This document shows positions 33,811-41,157 of a stretch of 41,157 nt of DNA, one piece after another. This DNA comes from Pullilachnospira sp963929535 (GTDB lineage Bacteria > Bacillota > Clostridia > Lachnospirales > Lachnospiraceae). The translations under genes were made by a program, and so were the position numbers. Within the stretch, counting starts at the first letter, position 1; every line of letters begins with the position of its first letter. The stretch is from positions 1-41,157 of the forward strand of contig CAWVIZ010000012.1 in assembly GCA_963929535.1 (NCBI GenBank), in the 5' to 3' direction. The notes under the pieces were generated by a model. It was given only the letters and a program-made list of their open reading frames with translations. It did no database searches and was not told where the DNA came from.

Positions 33811-34239
33811 ATGGCTCGTATGACGAAGGAGGAACTGCTGGAAAAGCTGTTCCATGAAGATTATCAGCAGCTGAAGGGGAAAAAGCTGCGAATGACCCGG
33901 GTAAGGGTTCCCGGGAAAGAGGTCTGCCTGGCTCATGTGCTCAGTCCCTCCCAGGCGTGTATTTATCAGAATCTGGGACTGCACATCGGTGTGCATGAGG
34001 GAGAAGATCACACGGGAGAGGCCATCGGACTGATCCGTTTCACTCCCTGGGAGGCTGTTGTGGTGGCTGCGGATGTGGCCATGAAAAGTGCCCATGTGCA
34101 GATTGGTTTTATGGACCGGTTCTGCGGCTCTCTGATCCTTACAGGGGGACTGTCCCAGGTACAGACCGCAGTGGAAGAGGTGGTCCGCTTTTTCCATGAG
34201 ACGCTGGGATTTCAGACCTGCGAGATCCATAAAAGCTGA
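33811..34239 (+). CDS. Second EutS/PduU-type microcompartment shell protein with N-terminal helix
   Basis: The 142-residue protein resembles its neighbour over the core (RVPGKEVCLAHVLSPSQACI, LGLHIGVHEGEDHTGEAIGL, EAVVVAADVAMKSAHVQIGF, RFCGSLILTGGLSQVQTAV), which suggests an old tandem duplication. It carries an extra N-terminal amphipathic stretch (about 3-22, KEELLEKLFHEDYQQLKG) that the first protein lacks. I chose ATG 33811, with AGGAAG upstream; an open frame to 33778 overlaps the first shell gene. The two together could form mixed layers of a shell. Confidence 0.85.
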   Translation: MARMTKEELLEKLFHEDYQQLKGKKLRMTRVRVPGKEVCLAHVLSPSQACIYQNLGLHIGVHEGEDHTGEAIGLIRFTPWEAVVVAADVAMKSAHVQIGFMDRFCGSLILTGGLSQVQTAVEEVVRFFHETLGFQTCEIHKS

Positions 34240-34303
34240 GAACATGCAGAAGTGAAGCCGGAAGTCCGGACGGTTATAAGAACATATAAAGTAAGGTGAC
34301 AAG

Positions 34304-34831
34304 ATGAAAAAGATATTTTTGATGGGCAGAAGTGAAGCCGGAAAAACCTCCCTGACCCAGGCGCTGAAGGGAGAGGAACTTCATTATGTGAAGACCCAGT
34401 ATACCAATACGGAGGATGATACCATCGATTCTCCCGGAGAGTATGCCGAATCCAAACGCTTCAGCGTGGGTCTGGCATGCTTTTCCTTTGAGGCGGATGT
34501 GGTGGCGATCGTCCAGGCGGCGGATGAGCCCTTTAATCTGTTCGGAGACAGCAGCCGGGCATTTATCCAGCGTCCGCTCATCGGAATTATCACGAAAATT
34601 GATTCTCCGTATGCCAATATTCCCATGGTCCGCCAGTGGCTGGTGAATGCCGGATGCGAGCGGATTTTTCTGGTGAATAATGTAACCAGGGAGGGAATTG
34701 ACGAGCTTATGGAATATCTGAGAGAGGATCCTCCTCACCTGACGCTGGAGCAGGCAAAATTCAAACAGCGGCTGGGGCTGAACGAATGGGATCCGCTTCC
34801 GGAGGGCGTGGAATACCCGGAGGGAATCTGA
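34304..34831 (+). CDS. eutP: EutP/PduV-type GTPase
   Basis: This small Ras-like GTPase is associated with microcompartment loci; PduV has been linked to the outside of the shell and its movement. The 175-residue protein has the P-loop GRSEAGKTSL near 8-17, switch region with DSPGEY (G3) near 43-48, TKID (G4) near 97 and the usual C-terminal helix. Family proteins are usually about 145 residues; the extra tail (LGLNEWDPLPEGVEYPEG) is unusual. AAGGTGAC precedes ATG 34304. A strong terminator follows after about 130 bases. The name reflects family only; ethanolamine use is not implied. Confidence 0.85.
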   Translation: MKKIFLMGRSEAGKTSLTQALKGEELHYVKTQYTNTEDDTIDSPGEYAESKRFSVGLACFSFEADVVAIVQAADEPFNLFGDSSRAFIQRPLIGIITKIDSPYANIPMVRQWLVNAGCERIFLVNNVTREGIDELMEYLREDPPHLTLEQAKFKQRLGLNEWDPLPEGVEYPEGI

Positions 34832-34963
34832 TACGCCGGCAGAGACCGGACAGAATCCGGAAAAGCCGGAAGGGATGGGAATGCCAGATTGCTGGGATGT
34901 TTCGGAAAAGAAGGAATCAGCATTCCCGGAGACAGGGTATTTCATAATTTGCAGGGAGAGAAA

Positions 34964-35005
34964 CCCCTCAGGCAGGAAAACGGAAAACTGCCTGAGGGGA
35001 TTTTT
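34964..35005 (+). terminator. Terminator after the microcompartment trio
   Basis: CCCCTCAGGCAG (34964-34975) pairs perfectly with CTGCCTGAGGGG (34988-34999), then ATTTTT. The stretch 35006-35136 after it shows no gene. Confidence 0.9.
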
Positions 35006-35136
35006 GTTCCCGCAAGCGGCCATGCCGCAGGATTATCTGGCGGCTGCCAGCAGCAACCGTTCAGCCTTCCGGATTCACCGGCATCGCCTGCAGAACAGAT
35101 ATTCGGTATTCCCTGTACTATTCCATAAAGATTTGA

Positions 35137-35174
35137 TATAATTGGAAAAGCCAGGGGACACGGACAAGCGTTCG
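35137..35174 (+). promoter_or_regulatory. uvrB promoter -10 element and LexA (DinR) box
   Basis: TATAAT lies at 35137-35142, with a weak -35 (TGTACT at 17 bases). CGGACAAGCGTTCG at 35161-35174 matches 13 of 14 positions of the Bacillus-type LexA consensus CGAACRNRYGTTYG. It sits about 18 bases after the -10, where LexA would block transcription. This places uvrB in the SOS response. The leader to uvrB (35175-35419) holds a 27-codon frame at 35201-35284 of doubtful value and no clear terminator. Confidence 0.75.
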
Positions 35175-35419
35175 GGATATGTCCCTTCCCGGGAAGGAGT
35201 ATGACGGGGAACGAAAAAATATTTCCTATCATAAGACGAGAGCAGACAGGTATGGATCATACCCGCATACCGGCTGCAGCATGATCAGGCTGACCCTGGT
35301 CTGCACCGGAGGCAATAAATTTTTGAGAGGTATGATGTGAGACGCATCAGAAATTAAAAATTCCCGGGTATATCATCGCATATTGATAATACTGTCAGTG
35401 CTGAGGAAAGGATTTGACT

Positions 35420-37408
35420 ATGGATCATTTTGAATTAGTATCAGAATACAAGCCCACCGGCGATCAGCCCCAGGCCATCGAGCAGCTGGTCAGAGGTTTC
35501 AAGGAAGGCAACCAGTGCGAGACTCTTCTGGGGGTTACCGGCTCCGGCAAGACATTCACCATGGCAAACGTCATCCAGGCCTTAAACAAGCCAACGCTGA
35601 TTATTGCCCACAACAAGACACTGGCGGCGCAGCTTTACAGTGAATTTAAGGAATTTTTTCCAAATAACGCAGTGGAGTATTTCGTCTCCTACTACGACTA
35701 CTACCAGCCCGAGGCCTACGTGCCTTCCACCGACACCTACATTGCCAAGGACTCCGCTATCAACGATGAGATCGATAAGCTCCGCCTGTCTGCCACAGCG
35801 GCGCTTTCTGAGCGCCGGGACGTGATCATTGTTTCCAGTGTGTCCTGCATCTATGGAATAGGAAGTCCCAAGGATTATCAGAATATGATCATTTCTCTCC
35901 GGCCGGGAATGGAGAAGGACCGGGATGAGGTGCTTCGGGAGTTGATCGATATTCAGTACGACAGGAATGATATGGATTTTCACCGGGGAACTTTCCGGGT
36001 ACGGGGGGATGTGGTGGAAATTATCCCGGCTTATGAGACCGATGTGGCTATCCGGGTGGAATTTTTCGGGGATGAGATCGACCGGATCACAGAGGTGGAT
36101 ACACTTACCGGGGAGATCCGCCGGGAACTGAACCACATTGCGCTTTATCCGGCGTCTCACTATGTGGTGCCGATGGAACGGATCCTGGAGGCGGCCAGGA
36201 ACATTGAGGAAGAGCTTAAGGAAAGAGTGGAATATTTCAAGAGTGAGGACAAGCTTCTGGAAGCCCAGAGGATCAACGAACGAACAAATTTCGATCTGGA
36301 GATGATGAAGGAAACGGGATTCTGCTCCGGGATCGAAAATTATTCCCGCCATCTGGCAGGACTTGAGCCCGGGGAGCCCCCGTATACTCTGATGGACTAT
36401 TTTGGCGATGACTATCTGATCATTATTGATGAGTCACACAAAACGGTTCCGCAGATACGGGGAATGTATGCGGGAGACCAGTCCAGAAAGAGCACGCTGG
36501 TGGATTATGGATTCCGGCTGCCGTCCGCAAAGGACAACAGACCCCTGAATTTTACGGAGTTTGAGGAACGGATCGATCAGGTACTGTTTGTGTCCGCTAC
36601 TCCCGGCGAATACGAGGAAGAACATGAGATGCTCCGGGCCGAGCAGATCATCCGTCCCACAGGTCTTCTGGATCCCAAGGTGGAGGTACGCCCGGTGGAA
36701 GGTCAGATCGATGATCTGGTGGGAGAAGTCAATAAAGAGGTGGAAAATCACCATAAGATTCTGATCACCACACTTACCAAGCGGATGGCGGAGGAGCTGA
36801 CCGATTATATGCGGGATCTGGGGATCCGGGTAAAATATCTGCATTCCGATATTGACACTCTGGAACGTACGGAAATCATCCGGGATATGCGGCTGGATGT
36901 GTTTGACGTGCTGGTGGGGATCAATCTCCTGAGAGAGGGACTGGATATACCGGAGATCACGCTGGTGGCAATTCTGGACGCGGACAAGGAGGGATTTCTG
37001 CGTTCGGAGACATCTCTGATCCAGACCATCGGCCGTGCGGCCAGAAATGCGGAGGGCCGGGTGATCATGTACGCGGATGTGATGACCGATTCCATGCGCA
37101 TGGCTATTGACGAGACAGAGCGCAGGAGGGCACTCCAGGAGCAGTACAACAAAGAGCATGGAATTACACCGCAGACCATTAAAAAGGCTGTGAGAGATCT
37201 GATCAGTATTTCCAAGGAAGTGGCCAGAACGGAGGAAACGCTGCAGAAAGCGCCGGAATCCATGAGCCGGAAGGAACTGGAAAAGCTGATTGGAGATGTA
37301 CAGAAGCAGATGAAGGCTGCCGCCGCCGAGCTGAACTTTGAAATGGCTGCCGAGCTGAGGGATAAGATGATCGAGCTGAAAAGGAATCTGGCGGAGCTGG
37401 ATGAGTAA
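35420..37408 (+). CDS. uvrB: Excinuclease ABC subunit B
   Basis: UvrB verifies damage handed over by UvrA and recruits UvrC in nucleotide excision repair. The 662-residue protein is of full length: Walker A LLGVTGSGKTFTMANVIQ near 38, the beta-hairpin YYDYYQPEAYVP near 93, helicase motif II IIDESHKTVPQIRGMY near 335, motif VI QTIGRAARNAEGR near 540 and the C-terminal UVR domain (LEKLIGDVQKQMKAAAAELN). ATG 35420 has AAAGGA seven bases upstream; a TTG two codons earlier is less likely. uvrA is not in the window. Confidence 0.97.
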   Translation: MDHFELVSEYKPTGDQPQAIEQLVRGFKEGNQCETLLGVTGSGKTFTMANVIQALNKPTLIIAHNKTLAAQLYSEFKEFFPNNAVEYFVSYYDYYQPEAYVPSTDTYIAKDSAINDEIDKLRLSATAALSERRDVIIVSSVSCIYGIGSPKDYQNMIISLRPGMEKDRDEVLRELIDIQYDRNDMDFHRGTFRVRGDVVEIIPAYETDVAIRVEFFGDEIDRITEVDTLTGEIRRELNHIALYPASHYVVPMERILEAARNIEEELKERVEYFKSEDKLLEAQRINERTNFDLEMMKETGFCSGIENYSRHLAGLEPGEPPYTLMDYFGDDYLIIIDESHKTVPQIRGMYAGDQSRKSTLVDYGFRLPSAKDNRPLNFTEFEERIDQVLFVSATPGEYEEEHEMLRAEQIIRPTGLLDPKVEVRPVEGQIDDLVGEVNKEVENHHKILITTLTKRMAEELTDYMRDLGIRVKYLHSDIDTLERTEIIRDMRLDVFDVLVGINLLREGLDIPEITLVAILDADKEGFLRSETSLIQTIGRAARNAEGRVIMYADVMTDSMRMAIDETERRRALQEQYNKEHGITPQTIKKAVRDLISISKEVARTEETLQKAPESMSRKELEKLIGDVQKQMKAAAAELNFEMAAELRDKMIELKRNLAELDE

Positions 37409-37409
37409 G

Positions 37410-37454
37410 AAAAAAAGATAGGGCAGACTGCGCTGATCTGCCTTATCTTTTTTT
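37410..37454 (+). terminator. Terminator after uvrB
   Basis: AAAAAAAGATAGGGCAGA pairs with TCTGCCTTATCTTTTTTT (one bulge), with A- and T-runs on either side; it works in both directions. Confidence 0.9.
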
Positions 37455-37504
37455 GATATGAACGGAACTGTTGTAACTTTTTTGAAAAATATTCAATTTA
37501 CCCA

Positions 37505-37533
37505 TTGACAAACAAAAAAGGTAGTGCTATCTT
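37505..37533 (+). promoter_or_regulatory. Promoter of hrcA-grpE-dnaK
   Basis: TTGACA at 37505-37510, a 17-base spacer and TATCTT at 37528-37533. The start point falls next to the CIRCE element. Confidence 0.8.
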
Positions 37534-37546
37534 AAAAACATAGATG

Positions 37547-37573
37547 TTAGCACTCCATAAAGTTGAGTGCTAA
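37547..37573. promoter_or_regulatory. CIRCE operator (HrcA binding site)
   Basis: TTAGCACTC-N9-GAGTGCTAA is a perfect copy of the CIRCE inverted repeat. It lies just downstream of the promoter, so HrcA represses its own operon until heat stress. Confidence 0.97.
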
Positions 37574-37629
37574 CAAACAAAAGAGTAACTGACAGACGTC
37601 CATGGGAGGGCAGAAAGGAGCGGTGGCTT

Positions 37630-38664
37630 GTGAGTGAGCTGGATGAGAGAAAACGAAAGATCCTGAAAGCGATCATCAAGACGTATCTGGAGACAGGGGA
37701 GCCGGTGGGTTCCAGAACCATTTCCAAGGACACGGACTTGAATCTCAGCTCTGCAACGATCCGAAATGAGATGTCCGACCTGGAAGAGATGGGATATATT
37801 CTCCAGCCTCATACGTCAGCGGGAAGGATTCCTTCCGATATGGGCTATCGCCTGTATGTGGATGAGCTGATGCAGGAGAAGGAGCGGGAAGTATCGCAGA
37901 TTCAGGAGATGATGATCGAGAAGACAGACCGGATGGAGAAGGTGCTGAAGCAGGTGGTCAGGATTCTGGCTTCGAACACCAATTATGCCACGATGATCAC
38001 CGGACCCAACTATCACCATAACAAGGTCAAGTTCATTCAGCTTTCCAAGGTGAATGAAGAGCAGATCCTGGCAGTGATCGTTGTGGAAGGAAATCTGGTG
38101 AAAAATCAGATCATCGCTTTGGGAGAACCCATTGATGACGAGCAGATCCTGAAGCTGAACCTTCTTTTGAATACCCAGCTGAATGGTCTTACCATTGATG
38201 AGATCAATCTGGGAATGATCAAAAAGCTGAAGGAACAGGCAGGAGTCCACAGCAGTGTGGTCAGTGAGGTGCTGGATGCGGTGGCGTTGGCCATTGCGGC
38301 CGATGAGGAGGAGGTTCCGGTGTACACCAGCGGAGCCACCAATATCTTCAAGTATCCGGAGCTGGCAGACAGCAACAAAGCCAGTGAACTGATTTCCGCT
38401 CTGGAAGATAAGAAGGAACTGGCGGAGATGATCAAAGACACTGTTTCCGGTGAGGAAAACACCGGAATTCAGGTATATATAGGAAGTGAGTCTCCCATAC
38501 AGACCATGAAGGACTGCAGTGTTGTGACTGCCTCCTATGATCTGGGGGATGGAATGAAGGGAACCATTGGCATCATAGGCCCTAAGCGTATGGATTATGA
38601 GAATGTGGTGGATAATCTGAAAACCCTGAAGGTCCAGCTGGACTCCATATTTAAAAAAACATAG
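37630..38664 (+). CDS. hrcA: Heat-inducible transcription repressor HrcA
   Basis: HrcA binds CIRCE and depends on GroEL for folding, which couples chaperone supply to expression. The 344-residue protein starts VSELDERKRKILKAIIKTYL, then a winged helix with GEPVGSRTISKDTDLNLSSATIRNEM split across residues 25-50 and GYILQPHTSAGRIPSDMGYR near 60. The rest is the GAF-like dimer domain. GTG 37630 is used, with AAGGAG nine bases upstream; an in-frame TTG at 37567 would lie inside CIRCE. It is the first gene of the operon. Confidence 0.97.
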   Translation: MSELDERKRKILKAIIKTYLETGEPVGSRTISKDTDLNLSSATIRNEMSDLEEMGYILQPHTSAGRIPSDMGYRLYVDELMQEKEREVSQIQEMMIEKTDRMEKVLKQVVRILASNTNYATMITGPNYHHNKVKFIQLSKVNEEQILAVIVVEGNLVKNQIIALGEPIDDEQILKLNLLLNTQLNGLTIDEINLGMIKKLKEQAGVHSSVVSEVLDAVALAIAADEEEVPVYTSGATNIFKYPELADSNKASELISALEDKKELAEMIKDTVSGEENTGIQVYIGSESPIQTMKDCSVVTASYDLGDGMKGTIGIIGPKRMDYENVVDNLKTLKVQLDSIFKKT

Positions 38665-38753
38665 GAGTTATTCGGCAGGATCATAAGGGGATCCGCCAGA
38701 GGATTTCATATTGGCCATGGGACTTAAGAATAAGGAAAGGTGGAAGGTGAGAG

Positions 38754-39446
38754 ATGGCAGAAGAGAATAAAAACACTGCGGAGCAGACTTCCGATGATAT
38801 GAAGAATACGCAGGAGGCTGCGGCAGAGGATACACAGAAAACTGAGAATCGGGAAAGCGGAAGCGCCGGGGAAGGCCAGAAGCCTGAAGAAGCGCAGAAG
38901 GGAATGGAATCCGCGGCCCAGGAAGAGAAAGCAGACCAGGAGGAAGCTTCTCAGGAAACTCCGGTTAAGGAGGAAAAGGAAAGGAAGTTCTTCGGAAAAA
39001 AGAAAGAGAAGAAAGACAAAAAGGATGAGCGGATCGATGAGCTGACCGACCAGTTAAAACGCCAGATGGCTGAGTTCGATAATTTCAGAAAACGGACGGA
39101 AAAAGAAAAAGCCAGCATGTATGTGATCGGCGCCAAAGAGATCGTGGAGAAGATGCTTCCCATCGTGGACAATTTTGAGAGAGGACTGGCTACGGTACAG
39201 GAAAGCGAGGATCCGTTCGTACAAGGAATGGAAAAGATTTACAAGCAGCTGATGACGGCCTTTGACGAGATGGGAGTAAAAGCCATCGAAGCGGTGGGGC
39301 AGGAGTTTAATCCGGATCTTCATAATGCAGTGATGCATGTGGAGGATGAGAATGCCGGTGAGAATATAGTGGTAGAGGAATTCCAGAAGGGATATACCTA
39401 CAAGGACTTCGTGGTACGCCACAGTATGGTGAAGGTAGCCAACTAG
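38754..39446 (+). CDS. grpE: Nucleotide exchange factor GrpE
   Basis: GrpE speeds ADP release from DnaK. The 230-residue protein has a long, charged, low-complexity N-terminus (about 1-95, rich in Glu, Lys and Gln), a coiled-coil dimer helix with LTDQLKRQMAEFDNFRKRTE near 100-120, and the beta-domain with EAVGQEFNPDLHNAVMH near 180. The charged leader is longer than in E. coli GrpE (197 residues). AAGGTG lies upstream of ATG 38754. The 144-base spacer to dnaK contains CCCAATGG/CCATTGGG, separated by about 40 bases. Confidence 0.95.
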   Translation: MAEENKNTAEQTSDDMKNTQEAAAEDTQKTENRESGSAGEGQKPEEAQKGMESAAQEEKADQEEASQETPVKEEKERKFFGKKKEKKDKKDERIDELTDQLKRQMAEFDNFRKRTEKEKASMYVIGAKEIVEKMLPIVDNFERGLATVQESEDPFVQGMEKIYKQLMTAFDEMGVKAIEAVGQEFNPDLHNAVMHVEDENAGENIVVEEFQKGYTYKDFVVRHSMVKVAN

Positions 39447-39590
39447 AGAACGGAGCCTTCCCAATGGATGACATGAAATTTCAGCAGGGCAGAGCCGGAG
39501 ATGCCATTGGGCGGACCGGCCGGCCCGATAAACAAATCAGCTGAATTTTGAATATATATAGATTAATTTTTAACAGGAGGAAGATTTATC

Positions 39591-41153
39591 ATGGGAAAAA
39601 TTATTGGTATTGATTTAGGTACTACAAACAGCTGTGTAGCCGTTATGGAAGGTGGAAAACCCACTGTTATCACCAACGCCGAGGGTTCCAGAACAACTCC
39701 GTCTGTTGTGGCATTTACAAAGACCGGAGAGCGTCTGGTGGGTGAGCCTGCCAAGCGTCAGGCAGTAACCAATGCAGATAAGACCATCTCTTCTATCAAG
39801 AGACATATGGGAACCGATTATCGGGTAGATATCGACGGCAAGAAATATTCTCCCCAGGAGATTTCCGCTATGATCCTTCAGAAACTGAAAGGTGACGCGG
39901 AGAATTATCTGGGCGAGAAGGTGACAGAGGCCGTTATCACAGTTCCGGCTTATTTCAATGACGCACAGCGTCAGGCCACCAAGGATGCCGGAAAGATCGC
40001 CGGACTGGACGTAAAGCGTATCATCAATGAGCCCACAGCAGCAGCTCTGGCTTATGGTCTGGACAATGAGAATGAGCAGAAGATCATGGTATACGACCTG
40101 GGCGGCGGTACCTTTGATGTTTCCATTATTGAGATCGGTGACGGTGTGATCGAGGTTCTGTCCACAGCAGGAAACAACCGTCTGGGCGGTGATGATTTCG
40201 ACCAGAAGATTGCTGACTATATGCTGGCAGAGTTTAAGAAGAACGAAGGCGTGGATCTGTCCAACGATAAGATGGCGCTGCAGAGGATCAAGGAAGCGGC
40301 TGAGAAGGCAAAGAAAGAACTGTCCTCTGCCACAACCACCAATATCAACCTGCCGTTCATCACAGCCACTGCTGAAGGACCGAAGCATTTTGATATGAAC
40401 CTGACAAAAGCAAAATTTGATGAGCTGACCCACGATCTGGTGGAGAAAACCGCTGAACCGGTTCGCCGGGCTCTGTCTGACGCGGGACTGTCTGCTTCCG
40501 AGCTGAGCAAGGTGCTGCTGGTAGGAGGATCCACACGTATCCCGGCAGTACAGGATAAGGTAAGACAGCTGACCGGCCATGAGCCCAGCAAGACTCTGAA
40601 CCCGGATGAGTGTGTGGCTCTGGGAGCTTCCGTACAGGGAGGCAAGCTGGCAGGCGATGCCGGCGCAGGCGATGTGCTGCTGCTGGATGTAACTCCGCTG
40701 TCTCTGTCCATTGAGACCATGGGAGGCATTGCCACCAGACTGATCGAGAGAAATACCACGATTCCTACAAAGAAGAGCCAGATCTTCTCCACAGCGGCAG
40801 ATAATCAGACAGCCGTGGATATCAACGTGGTACAGGGTGAGAGACAGTTTGCCAAGGACAACAAATCTCTGGGCCAGTTCCGTCTGGACGGAATTCCGCC
40901 TGCAAGAAGAGGTGTTCCGCAGATCGAGGTTACCTTTGATATTGATGCCAACGGTATTGTGAATGTATCCGCCAAGGATCTGGGAACCGGAAAAGAGCAG
41001 CATATCACCATCACTGCCGGATCCAATATGTCAGATTCCGATATTGAGAAGGCTGTAAAAGAGGCTGCAGAGTACGAGGCCCAGGATAAGAAGAGAAAAG
41101 AGGCCATTGATACCAGAAATGATGCCGATGCCATGGTATTCACTCTGAGATAG
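39591..41153 (+). CDS. dnaK: Chaperone DnaK, C-terminally truncated at 520 residues
   Basis: Hsp70 chaperone; substrate binding is cycled by ATP with DnaJ and GrpE. The nucleotide-binding domain (about 1-360) is complete: IGIDLGTTNSCVAVMEGG, AVITVPAYFNDAQRQATKDA, VYDLGGGTFDVSI and LVGGSTRIPAVQ. The linker and beta-sandwich follow (DVLLLDVTPLSLSIETMGG to SAKDLGTGKEQHITITAGS). The helical lid begins but the frame stops with DADAMVFTLR and TAG at 41151-41153, where DnaK normally continues for about 100 residues (DADAMVF-x-x-E-K-A-L). Frame changes in the last bases do not restore homology. GGAGG precedes ATG 39591. Either the gene is broken here or the last ~16 bases are an assembly edge. Confidence 0.93.
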   Translation: MGKIIGIDLGTTNSCVAVMEGGKPTVITNAEGSRTTPSVVAFTKTGERLVGEPAKRQAVTNADKTISSIKRHMGTDYRVDIDGKKYSPQEISAMILQKLKGDAENYLGEKVTEAVITVPAYFNDAQRQATKDAGKIAGLDVKRIINEPTAAALAYGLDNENEQKIMVYDLGGGTFDVSIIEIGDGVIEVLSTAGNNRLGGDDFDQKIADYMLAEFKKNEGVDLSNDKMALQRIKEAAEKAKKELSSATTTNINLPFITATAEGPKHFDMNLTKAKFDELTHDLVEKTAEPVRRALSDAGLSASELSKVLLVGGSTRIPAVQDKVRQLTGHEPSKTLNPDECVALGASVQGGKLAGDAGAGDVLLLDVTPLSLSIETMGGIATRLIERNTTIPTKKSQIFSTAADNQTAVDINVVQGERQFAKDNKSLGQFRLDGIPPARRGVPQIEVTFDIDANGIVNVSAKDLGTGKEQHITITAGSNMSDSDIEKAVKEAAEYEAQDKKRKEAIDTRNDADAMVFTLR

Positions 41154-41157
41154 CGCG

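Noticed and set aside
39615..41003. 462-codon open frame on the - strand opposite dnaK
   Set aside because: Long antisense frames opposite dnaK are a well-known result of its codon bias; no ribosome binding site is seen.

Overview
The window looks like chromosome from a Gram-positive anaerobe of the Lachnospiraceae (Clostridia). The reasons are strong AGGAGG-type ribosome binding sites, frequent TTG and GTG starts, a class IIB aldolase, a type III glutamine synthetase, an L17 with a lysine-rich insertion, a CIRCE-controlled hrcA-grpE-dnaK operon and a LexA box of the Bacillus type. I cannot name a genus. Coding DNA is roughly half G+C. The exception is the first ~310 bases, which are visibly AT-rich and appear foreign.

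Layout. (1) 1-2097: the last codons of a TIR-like/nucleoside-deoxyribosyltransferase-like protein and a hairpin abut a comEC gene that has lost its 5' half, which looks like the edge of an inserted element. (2) 2194-6953: an LCP-family cell-wall glycopolymer ligase faces a reverse-strand dTDP-rhamnose set (rfbA-rfbB-rfbD, no rfbC); the two share a bidirectional terminator. (3) 7203-8381: a MerR regulator fused to a methyltransferase. (4) 8861-12827: an rpmJ-rpsM-rpsK-rpsD-rpoA-rplQ cluster with its own promoter, several structured spacers and no infA or spc genes upstream. (5) 12997-18731: a GH31 alpha-xylosidase, a Crp/Fnr regulator, a thioredoxin with a CMPC active site, a diacylglycerol-kinase-like lipid kinase and fructose-bisphosphate aldolase. 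(6) 18906-25254: glutamine synthetase III, a MoxR/VWA pair and a YitT-type membrane protein. (7) 25447-30854: a CdaR/PucR-type regulator, ftsE-ftsX, an S41 protease, three 80-bp tandem repeats and DegV. (8) 30858-34831: a DUF975/CmpB-like membrane fusion, a maltose/galactoside acetyltransferase, and an orphan microcompartment trio (two EutS/PduU shell proteins plus a EutP/PduV GTPase). (9) 35137-41153: LexA-controlled uvrB, then hrcA-grpE-dnaK. dnaK stops at codon 520, a few bases before the window ends.

Most genes are housekeeping and easy to recognise. The main things to follow up are the two interrupted genes at the window edges, the 80-bp repeats whose length links successive 26-codon reading frames by TAATG overlaps, the structured rpmJ-rpsM leader, the cargo-less microcompartment trio, and a palindrome placed at about -42 of the thioredoxin promoter beside a Crp/Fnr gene. 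Everything was read by eye; no database search was run.
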